NCBI RefSeq assembly: GCF_018143015.1
Contig: NC_054748.1
Location: 8,120,967-8,184,966, forward strand
Origin: Lytechinus variegatus
Taxonomy: Eukaryota; Echinodermata; Echinoidea; Temnopleuroida; Toxopneustidae
Direction of reading: 5' to 3'
DNA: 64,000 bases
The position numbers and the translations under genes were made by a program. Shown in pieces: positions 34,601-46,600 of the stretch (positions are counted from its first letter, which is position 1; every line of letters begins with the position of its first letter). The notes under the pieces are model-generated. The model saw nothing but the letters and a program-made list of their open reading frames with translations, searched no databases and was not told the DNA's origin.

Positions 34601-37600
34601 GGGGGCTGAAGCCCCCCCAGCCCCCGCGGTTCCGCGGCCCCTGATGTGAAGCCAATGAATGTTGATTCTTGAGTTGATTATTTTTTTTCCCTTTCTCTAT
34701 CTTATGACAGAGTTGAAATCCCAGGTCATGCAGTCGATGCAGAACCCTAAAGCCTTGGCAGCACTTCAAGGTCACTTTGATAGTCTAGTCGGTATGAGAA
34801 GCGGATATATTGAAAGGTAACGTCCCACCCCTGGGCCCCGTCTTACAAAGGGTTAATTTCCAATTCGTCGAATGCCAATTCGTCCAATTGCCAACTCGTC
34901 TACCATCATTTGGTCTACTATCAGTTTGTCCACTCACCACATGGTCTACTTTCATTAATAGTCTAATGCCACTCCGTCTAGTTGTGGTTGATTGGATCAA
35001 TTATAGCTCTTTGTAAGATGGGGCCCACGTCTTCTATTTTTGTCCCCAAATCCCTTCTATCCTTCATATTCCCTCCAAATTATACTTCTCATTGTACCCA
35101 ATAGTAATTTGGGGCATAACAAGGGTGAGGCTCCCATAGCCCTCCCCCCTGTCTGCTTTCCATATCGTTTCCTCTGATGAAAATTATTTGACACTCCAAA
35201 TTTAAAAGCTGCTTAAATACTCTCAGATTTTAGGTCAAAGCTTTTGATCCTATCCCCTAATACATTTTTTTTTATTTCATACTGATGAAAATTCTTGTAG
35301 AGAGCTGTAGTTTGGTGATTACATAACGGTACGCAGCATGTTCATTGTCACCATTTTTTTCGTCAAATTTATATTAAACTCTACAACTTTGTCAAAACTT
35401 TCTTTTCATTCAGTTGTTATTTGGGAAATGACGTGTGTGGGGGGGGGATTGGCTCTTTCTTTACTGAACGTACATGTATGGGGGTGAAATTGCCAGAAGG
35501 ATGTGTCAGGTATTACTCTTTGACCTGGGGGGTGTTTCACAAAGATTTAAGTATGACTTAGGTCGCACTTAAATGTCTAGTTGCGCGCAGTATAAAAGGC
35601 ATGACAGCATTGGTCAGATCATGCCAAGAGGACGCGTACTACTGCGTATTGATCAATAAGATTGCGCGTTGCATATCATGTACATGTATGCATTTAAGTG
35701 CGACCTAAGTCATACTTAAATCTTTGTGACACACCCCCCAGGCTTTTCTTTTGTCGTGTTTCACTAGTCTTTCTAAACATAGGAAGCCTTCCTAAAATTA
35801 ACAGGGGGCCATTTCAGAAAGCTGTTTGTAAATTAAGAATGACTGGTGATCCTTTCTTACGTGCTAAGCCATGGTTTATACCATTTACTACAAGAAAGGA
35901 TCACTAGTTGCTCTTAACTTACAAACAACTTTATGAAACACCCAATTGCTCTTAATTATTCCTGTATTTCGTGTTCAATACCGTATTCTTTGACGGAATA
36001 AACCTTCATGATATTATTCTCATAGACTAGTGGGGTCACTATGGTATTTAAAAAAGGCTCCGTTTTCATTTTCTTTCACTCTCTTGTCTCTCTCATTTGA
36101 TTATTTCAGCCTTCCCAAAGTAGTCAAGAGGAGAATAAAAGCTCTGAAGAACATCCAAGTCCAACACACGCAGTACGAGGTTAAATTCTACGAAGAGGTT
36201 CATGCCCTAGAATGTAAATACGCCAAGTTATACGACAGCCTGTATGATAAGGTAAGAGCACCTGAGGGAATAATATTTGTTAAACGATTCTTAGTATGTC
36301 TAATTCTCAGGGGTAAAATTACACAGGGGTGGGGGGGGTCTGAGGGCGATGTAGCCCCCGAAATGCTCAATAGAGCCCGGAAAAAAACAAAAAGTTGCCC
36401 TAGAAATCCCCATTCTACACAATGTTGTAGATTTTAGCAGTATGTTGTGAAAATTAGCCCCTGAAAAATAAAACAATTTCATGCTAATGCTTACAGTAAT
36501 TACCCGAGCTTTAACGGTACATGTTAAAGGGGAATGAAACCTTTGGAACAAATAGACTTGTGTAGAAACAGAAAAATCAAAGAATAAGAATAAAGAAAGT
36601 TTGAGAAAAATCGGACAAATAATGATAAAGTTATGAACATTTGAATATTGCAATCACTAATGCTATGGAGATCCTCCCATTGGCAATGCGACAAGGATGT
36701 GTGATGTCAATGATGAACAACTTTCCCTATGTGGGGCAATAAAATACCCTCAAAATGTCTCTTTTTGCTTTTTCTAATGATGATACAAACTTTATCCATG
36801 ATGTATTCTTAAAAAATATGTAATACATGCCCTCATGTAGAAAGAACACATGATCTATGGATAGATGTGATAAAAGAGGCAATTCAAGTGAAATATATAC
36901 TTAAGTTGTGGGGAGAGTTGTTCACAAGTGACATCACACATCTTTGTCACATTGCCAATTTCCTATCTCCATATCATTAGTGATCGCAATATTCAAATGC
37001 TCATAACTTTCTCATTATTTGTCCGATATTTCTCTAACTTTTGTTGATCTGTTTCTTTGATTTTTCTGTTTTCACACAAGCTATCTTGTTCAAATGGTTT
37101 CATTCTCCTTTAAAGAATGACTACCGGGTACTAGATGTTTGTAAAGCAACTATTTTCATCAGAATGTGAAATGCCATGGCAATCGACTACTGAAAAGAAA
37201 ACATTTGTGAAATGGTTGGAATTACAATCCAAGCTTTAAGACAGTCTTTATTATCCGATAAGACTTAAAAGAGAGGGATATTTGTAAACAATTCATATTA
37301 TGACCCAAGGTTTATTGAATATGATAAAGAAAGACTGCTAGAGGGATTGATGTTTATGGAGATTATGTGGAAATATTTTCATTTGTAGCTTGTTTTTTAT
37401 TGGATCATTCTTTTTGCGATAATTTTGAAAATCCATAGAAATTCTTTCTTTGATCAATTTCTGGTTTCATGACATTTACTCTGGCGACAAATGCTCCGAT
37501 GATAAAAAATCTACATATTAAGCCAAGCCTAGAACCTAACCTCCAAAACTAAATAAACCCAAATCCTTATCTTAATACATTATTCTGAACCAAAATCTCT

Positions 37601-40600
37601 TGTAATCCTAACTCTAACCCCATGTCTTCTGAGATAGTAAGGTTCAAGCTAATCTCCTGTCACCCGATTTCTTTTAACGTTTGACCCCTGTCTGCCCCTT
37701 TCTTCACAGAGACGAGATGTAGTCACAGGGACGGTGGAGCCGACGGATTCGGACTGCGAATGGGAAAGCAGCGATGATGAAGAAGAAGAGGAGGAGGAAA
37801 TGGAGGGAGGGAAGAAAGAGGTTAATGCATTAGCGGTAAGCCCAGTTTTCTGGCGAGCCGTGTTTTGTGAGCTTTCCGTATGCTAAAGACCAAAAGGTTT
37901 TGATGAAGGCCAGCTGGCTCGAGTGGCCACTTGTTCTGATTTGATTTCCTTTGGTGGACAGGTTTGAATGTATTTGGATATGACACTAGATCACTCTTGA
38001 GAATAACTGAAACATTTTCACGTTGTGATATTGGACTGTGGAAGAAGTGGTTAAAGAATATTGATTATTAGTTATGCACTTATGACTTAATTTGCATCCA
38101 GCTGGGGTGTGTTTCACAAAGACATATGTGTGACTTAAGTCACGCTTCGTGCTGACGCACACATGATTATTCAACCCACAATGATATCAATCAATACGCA
38201 GTAGCGCGCATCCTCTTAGCATGATTTGACCAGTGCGATTATTCCTTTTTTTGGCGTGCAACTAGTTGTTTAAGAGCAACTCTTAAGTAATACTTAAATC
38301 TTTGTGAAATACCCCCCAGGAATATTTCTTTATCGCCCAAATAATAGTTTTGCTAAGAGTCCCATGTCGCAAACACATAATTGTAGATTTTTTTTTACTA
38401 TACACAAATTTTTGTTTGTTTTTAAACAGGGTGATCTTAAAGAAAAGGCAAAACTAACAGAAGGAGAGGAAGAAGAGGAAGGTAAACGCTGTCTCAATTT
38501 GTTTTATTTTTTTTGTGTAATTATCTGTTTAAACAAGAAAAAATCACAAGCCCTGACGATATCGGAGATGTTTAAAAGAGACCTGGAAACTCAAAAAGGA
38601 GCCCCTAAAAATTTACAATTTTATTTTTTTGCCTGAGTTGAAGTATACTGGGTATTTTTTTATTTGTTAAAGCGTGGGGACTGAATTTCCTATTACCCAA
38701 TTCAAATCTTGAAAAATAATGCAACCTGATGTGTGTGTTTAAAGTCAAACTTGATGTGTGTGTTTTGTTCTAGAATCACCGTCGGGCATTCCTGGTTTCT
38801 GGTTGACTATCTTTAAGAATGTTGATATCCTTGGGGAGATGGTGCAAGATCACGATGAACCTATCCTAAATCACTTAAATGATATCAGAGTCAAATTCCA
38901 CGAAGGAAAACAAATGGTAAGTAATAATTAATGGTAATAATGATAATAGCGGTATATTTACCCAGTGCTGCCACTTCAGTTTCAAAAACTGTTCTCCCAG
39001 CGGGCCCAGCTATTATTACGCCAGCTTTAGCCCAGCTTTAGCCCAGCTACCTAGGCGCTCAAGCATTCCTGAGGAATTTCTTCATACTGGGTACCCATTC
39101 ACGTCACCTGGGTTGAGTGCAGCCCAATGTGGGTAAATTTCTTGCTGAAGGAAAAACACACCATAGCTTGAAAATCGAACTCATGTCCCTCGGATTGAAA
39201 GACGAGTTATAACCACTAGACTACATCTCCCTCTCAGGTTGAGTCAAGTTTAAAGATAAATTTTGTGATAATAATCACAAAATCAATTAAAAGACCATCC
39301 AATTAAAGGACCACTCAAATGTTTGTGTGTATGAATGAAAATTATTCTGGTAGAAAATGGGTGGTTTGTTGAAAGAAATAGCAAAATAAACAGGGCATTC
39401 CAAACAGATGTTGGGTCTTTTTTCCAAGTGATTATAGTACACTGCCCCACATACACTTATCTGTGTTTGGTGCATCAGTGAGATTGTTCTAGGGCTTCAT
39501 GTCAAAATTTGTCTTCCTTCCCAGTAATGATATTTTGTCAAAAATATACCTTATATACGTCGGATATTAAGCAGCCTTCCATACGTCGGATATTAAGCAG
39601 CCTTCCATACGTCGGATATTAAGCAGCCTTCCATACGTTGGATATTAAGCAGCCTTCCATACGTCGGATATTAAGCAGCCTTCCATCCATTCGGATATTA
39701 AGCAGAAGCAATTATTTTTTAGACCAAAATTATTCAAGGCATGTAACAGACCTGCCAACCAGTACGTTTTTGGCGTATTTAGTACGTTTTTGCAACCAAA
39801 ATACAGCAGAATGTTTTTTTTAACAAAATCGTAATTGAGAAAAATCATCTCTATATGTCTCTATCTCATAAAACATACGTATGGTTATTAGATCTGTGTA
39901 ATTTCAGGTAATTTTTTTTTTTCAATCATTTTGTTAAAACCAAGGCGAGGTATACACATGTCTAATTTTTTTTCATCTGCAAGAGCAGTTCGCATTTTAG
40001 TTTGCATGCAGCTTGAGCGCCGCTATGAGCAAGTGCGCCACACATTTTATTATGAAATACACTATTGGGGGGAAAAAATACACTTTTTTATCACGGAATA
40101 CATTTTTCATTCCCAGAGGTTGGCAGGTCTGATATAATGTACCTCTCTTAGGTTGAACAAATTTCAGAGGCCCCAAGCGATTCGAATTAATTAAAGTTAA
40201 TTCTATTTCTGTTTTCCTCTTATTCCATTTCTAGGGCTTCACGTTAGAATTTGTGTTCGCTGCCAATGATTATTTCACAAACACCGTCCTAACAAAGAGT
40301 TATCAAATGAAATCAGAACCTGATGAAGGAGATCCATTTAGCTTTGAAGGGCCAGAAATCGTCGGTTCACAGGGGTAGGTACTTGTACCATTATTATTTT
40401 TTTAATGTAGTTAGAATTTGTGTTCGCTGCCATCGATTATTTCACAAACACTGTCCTAACAAAGAGTTATCAGATGAAAAAGAACCTGATGAAGGAGATC
40501 TATTTAGCTTTGAAGGGCCAGAAATCGTCGGTTCACAGGGGTTAGTACTTGTACCATTATTGTGTTTTTTTTTTCTATCTGCAGTTTAGAAAAAATCAGA

Positions 40601-43600
40601 CACTTGTCCCAGTTGCGGTTATGATCACAGTGAAATCTAAATAAATTCAGCAAAAAGACCAATATGACCATCTCGGTGGTGTTTAAAGGGATGGTCCAGG
40701 CTGGAGAAATTTATATCTCAATAAATAGAGTAAAATTCACAGTGCAAAATGCTGGAAATTTGATCAAATCGGATAACAAGTTTAAAGATTTGCATTATTC
40801 CAGTGAAATGGTTTTAGACATGTCTTCATTAGATGGGCTGATGATGTCATATCTCCACTTGTTCTTTTGTATTTTGTTATATGAAATTAGGTTTATTCAA
40901 TTTTTTTCTACCAAGAACTAAAACAATTGGATTGACAACTAATTAAGTGCATTAGTTATTTATTGCCGCAACTTATTTCATCATAATGGAGACAAATCAT
41001 TTACAGATTATGAAATAAGAAAATAAACTATTTCATGTAATAACATAAGAAAAAGGAAAGTGGGGATGTGACATCAGCCCACATAATGAATATTCATGAC
41101 GATGTGCATATGACTGTTTTCACAAAATATTGATAAACTTTGATTTTGATAAAAAAATTTTCAGCATTTTGCTCTGGGAATTTTACTCTATTAATATTTT
41201 CAGCCTGGACGATCCCTTAAAGATTTGAGACCGAATTTGCAATGGCCAATGCCTGTTCCGAAGTTATGGCAAATGCCTGTCAGAGCCAAATTGTAAAACA
41301 CATATTTTTTAATATACACATCCAATGCATATACTGTTATATATTGAGCATTATTTTTACATCTACTCATAAAATTCAATTCAGTTTTTTCGTTTATGAC
41401 CAGATGTATTGCAAAGAATTTCCTTCCAAAGAAACAATAAAATAAAAAATAAAGAAATACATTAAAAATTTTAAGTCAATGGAGCATATATAAATATACA
41501 TTTGATCCCATATTTTTAAGTGCATTTGATAACTTTTTCTCAAAGAGGCTCTAAGCACAAGAAAATTGCAGTTCCATGGCTTTAGTGATAGATTTACTGC
41601 CAAATTCAAATTTCTTGCATAAGTCAGCATACTTCATATGAAAGGAAATAATTTTTAGAAAGGCATCCCCATAGTTTACATAATTTTTGTACCATCAAAT
41701 TTATTTTTACAGATGTGAGATTGACTGGAAGAAGAATAAGAACGTCACAGTGAAAGTTATTAAGAAGAAACAGAAACACAAGGGACGAGGAACAACTCGT
41801 CTCGTAACCAAGACAGTTCAGACCGACTCGTTCTTTAATTTCTTCAATCCACCCAAAGCAACAGAAGAAGAAGTCGTAAGTAATCAATTATATTTCATAA
41901 CAGAGCTGCCAACTATTGAGAAAAAGTCAATTGTTATGATTTTCATGTCAGAATATGCCATTACGCTTTGGGCCTTTAATTATTACACTTTTGAGGTAGG
42001 AAAGGTATGTACACATTAATACACACATATTACATTGCGCAGTGGCAAAATTTACTTGCCTGACCAGGCAAGCTAGTGCTTCACGAAAGTTATGTAGCAC
42101 CCTGGATGAATATTCCTGATTATAAAAATCCCAAGAATGTTCTGTAATCTGTTAGGTCCAAATCAGATCACATGATATTCAGGGAATTGCTCTGTGGCAT
42201 CCAAAATGTACTATCCTGCACTCTGACGTCAGAGTGCAGGATTGTGCAAGGTCTGCACTGTGACGCCACTTACGTAATGATCAGCTCGGCAGCGCAGATT
42301 ATATCTAGAATTTAGATCAAAAAGCATTTGGGGCAACTCAGTAACATGGGGAGGGGGGTTGTATAAAACAAACAATATACGCATTCTTGTGCGCAGAGGA
42401 CCTAAATAATTTAGGCCGTGTTTATGCTTCCACTTTTCAGGCCAGAATCAGCGTTTCCAAACGTGATTAGTCCAAAACACGGTTGCATCCATTCTTACTT
42501 TCATTTAAACGCTGTTTCAAAACGCCGATCGTAAACTCACAAAAAGGTGCGTTTGTAAACGTTGTTTGACCAGAATCAGGCTTTCTGGGGAAGTATAAAC
42601 AGAACCACGATTATAAACGTGTTTAAATGACGTCATTTGGTACACGCTTCCAATGAGATGAAAATCCGCTGGTAAATACAGTCATATTGCTCCATGTTAT
42701 CTCCACGTAATAACAACAATCAGAAAAAACCTTCGAAAAAAGGCGCGCCCAATTTGACCTCGCTTTACGATGCGAAGCCAGCTGGAGATCATGATGTGTT
42801 CTGAAAAGTTAAGCATAAACAGCACTCCCAGAACCACGTTTACGATCGGCGTTTTGAATCGGCGTTTGAAATTGCTGATTCTGTCCTCGCAATGGAAGCA
42901 TAAACACACCCTAACTCGACTGGACTCGCCGACTCGACTTGCCAAATGGATATACCGCACTCGGTCCTGCGGACCTCGGTGCGGTATATCCATTGACTCT
43001 TCTTGCACATCGTTTATTATTTGGCCCAGCATGCATGCGCTTACTTGCATTATTTGTATACTACTATCTTGTAAGATTGGCATAACTTGGCAAATATACG
43101 CATCGTGCATCTCTTCTATATTACGTCAAAGAAATTTATAATACCGTGTGGCACATATGACATTGTGACTTTTACCTCAGAATTATGACTTCTACGCTTC
43201 TGGATTAATACTTTATCATAAAAAGGTTGGCAGCTCTGTAATAATATTAATGATATTAATAAATTGGAATTATACAGCACAATTTCCATCTTAATTGGAT
43301 GCTCAATGCACTGCAGAGCAAATTAGAGTTGAAAAGGGGGGAAACATTACAGTTTCAAACTTTAACAGAGAAGAGCACTCTTATACAGGGATGTCTTAAG
43401 GGTGCCATGAAGGTGGTTGTATTCACAGGAAAGAAAATGATGATTATAAATGCTTATTTAGGATATCATTTTATCAGATGTTGGAATGCTAAAAATCAAA
43501 ATGGGAATAATTGTCAGCATCATATTTTTAAAAAAATAGAACTTTTAGATTGCTTACCAAGAATCTGTAAAGCAATAATCTGTCATTTCTGTCAGAAACC

Positions 43601-46600
43601 ATGCTTGTGTGATGTAATGGAACTGCCATATCCCATCCAGTATCAATACATTTGAATGAAAGAATGCAATGTATAATTTTGTTTTTCAATCTTGAGGGTT
43701 GCCCCAAACTGTTGGCCTGTACTGTCGAGGAAATTCTATAACCAGACAAAATATTTTCTTTTTACAGGAAGACGAAGAGGAGGTAATAAAATAGTTTTCG
43801 GAAATAAAACTCTCATTTTCATTCAATTTAATTGTTTTCATATTTAATTTTTTATTCTCCTTCGAGTCCTTTCTGAAAAAACTTGGGTATGTTTTTGTGA
43901 CATTTGGCATTGAAAATCTTTCAATATTTCTGGAATAATAAGATGCAGACAAAAATGTGTATACAAGATATTTGGCTTATGTACAAGGCCTTGTTTTTTT
44001 ACATAATTACTTTTATATTATTTTATAGCCACTAATATTTTTGAAGATTTTTCTTTTTTTACAATGTTCTGATTATTTAACATGTTGGATCTGTTCTAAT
44101 TATTTTTATTTTAATTTTACTCTATTCGTTTTGACATCTGTCTACTTGTTTTCTAATCATTTAAAAACTTCTGCGGGGACTAACCTTTTGATTCTATTAG
44201 CCTTGAGTGTTTTCTACTCCGTTTATGAGTTAAAAGTAGGCCTAACGGGGGTCAATTCATGAACTACTTGCCAAGAGTATTGATTTGTTTCCAATACTTT
44301 AAAGCAGGGGTTCTCAAACTTTTTCTTTGAAGGGCCAGATTAGACTCCAAGTAAACCTGAAAGGGCCAGGGTGAAGTGGATACTTGGAAAAAAAAATGTG
44401 CGCGAAGTGCAAAGACCCTTCCGGTCGGGGTCCTAGATGCTCTCTTGTGCAATCTTGCCCTTATTTTTGGAACATTCAATCCAACAAATTTGTAACAGTT
44501 TCATATGTTTTGACTGTCATTAATTTTATTATGGTTAGGTCTAACATGGATACCCAATGTAATCATATTGAGCTATGTTTCATATTGTGACTTAAAAATT
44601 ATTTTTAAAAACCCAGAAGAGTATCGCGGGCCGGATTGAGAAGCTCCAAGGGCCGGATCCGGCCCGCGGGCCGTAGTTTGAGAACCCCTACTTTAAAGGG
44701 TAGGGTTTCTCATGCCAATACTTGTTAAGGTGTGCATTTTCAGAATATGGAAAATATGTGTTTAGGGTGCTTTTCGAGACCCCATGGTCGCGCATGGTAT
44801 CCACTCGTCAATGGAAGTCAGCCATTCCTAAGACTCATTAGGGATCTAAATTTTGACATGAAATGAATTACCGAGTTTCACTGGTAGTTTGGTTCCAAGG
44901 ATGTGAGAAAGCTGATACAAAAAAAAGTACCAGAAGTGTAGCTCAGATAGATTTATTCACATATTTTCTTCAGAGTGACATAAGTATTTTTCAGACGTGT
45001 ATCTATCAGATATGATTTTTTTTTTACATCTTGGGACTGACCTCCAACGCCTCTATCCAAAAGACGTAACCGGGACTCGAACCTCGAAATTCTGATTCAA
45101 TTCATAACTTCCCCTATGTAGCTTGGATTGCTGGCACACACCACGACACCCAATTTCACTATTCCCTGCCTATTAAGCTACTGTATATTCATATATTTTA
45201 TATTGATTATTTTATGTATTTTCTTCTTTTTTTGTTGTTGACTGCAGGACGAAGAGACTGAAGCATTATTAAGCGCAGATTTTGAGATTGGTCATCTGAT
45301 ACGAGAAAGGATTATTCCTAGAGCAGTCCTTTACTTCACAGGAGAGGCAATAGAAGATGATGAGGTAAATACCCCTATTATTGAGAATGGTCGAGTCCAG
45401 GATAGTATGTTTGTATACAGTTAATAGATTGTTCCATTGAAATATGGGTAATATATTTTGAGATAAGTCACTTGATACAAGATAAGATTATTCCTAGAGC
45501 ATCCCTATACTTTACAAGAGAGGCTATAGAAGATGACGAGGTAAACACCCCCATTATTGAGAATGGTTATGTCCAGGCTAGAATGCCTCAGTTCAAATTA
45601 TGGTTTATTCCATTGGAATATGGGTAAATATGTTTGAAGATTGGTCACTTGGTGCGAGAGAGGATTATCCCTAGAGCAGTCCTTTACAGGAGAGGCTATA
45701 GAAGATGAGGTAAACATCCCTATTATTGAGAATGGTTCGGTCCAGGCTAGAATGTATCCGTTCAAATTATGGTTTATTCCATTGAGATATGGGTTGATAT
45801 ATTTTAAGATTGGTCATAAAATAGGAGAAAGGATCATTCCTACAGTTGACCTTCACCGGAGAGAATATGAAATGAAGTAAGCACCCCTACCATTGAGAAT
45901 GGTTTTGTCCAAGCTAGATTGTGGTTTTAACTCTGATGGGTTGTTCCATTCAGATATGGCTATATAGATTTTTATACTGGGTTCCCCTTAAGAACATGTC
46001 AAAATTGCCCTCTGACATTACCTTGTGAGAATACAATTTAACTGAGGGTGGATGAAATGAAGTAAGTACCCCTACCACTGAGAATGGTTGTGTCCAAGCT
46101 GGATTGTAGTTGTACCTATGATGGGTTGTTCCATTCAGATATGGGTAAATACGTTTTGATATAGGATTCCTTTATAAATATATCGAACCCTCTGATATCA
46201 CCTTGTGAGAATATTATTAAATTGAGGGTGGATGAAATGAAGTTAGCAACCCTACCATTGAGAATGGTTGTGCCCAAGCTAGATTGTGGTTGTACCTTTG
46301 ATGGGTTGTTCCATTCGGATATGGGTAAATAGATTTTGCTATAGGATTCCATTGAAAACATCAAAATTGAACCCTCTTACATCACCTTGTGAGAATATTA
46401 TGTAACTGAGGGTGGATGAAATAACACAGTACATGTACAATCAAAATATTTATACCTGACTAAATTTTATTTTCTCATTTGATTTGTTTAGTTTGAGGAA
46501 GAACAGGATGATGACGACCCAGAAGGGGAAGAAGGTGATGAGGAAGACGACAACGATCCCGACTATGAACCAGGAAAGGTTTGTATAACTGATTCCGGTC

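Noticed and set aside
39555..39705. CRISPR-like regular repeat
   Set aside because: Copies are directly adjacent with no unique spacers; it is an ordinary 26-bp minisatellite in a eukaryotic intron.
45641..45880. 79-codon open frame containing FTGEAIEDEVN
   Set aside because: It is a frameshifted tandem copy of NAP1 exon 12 with no acceptor; it belongs to the repeat array.
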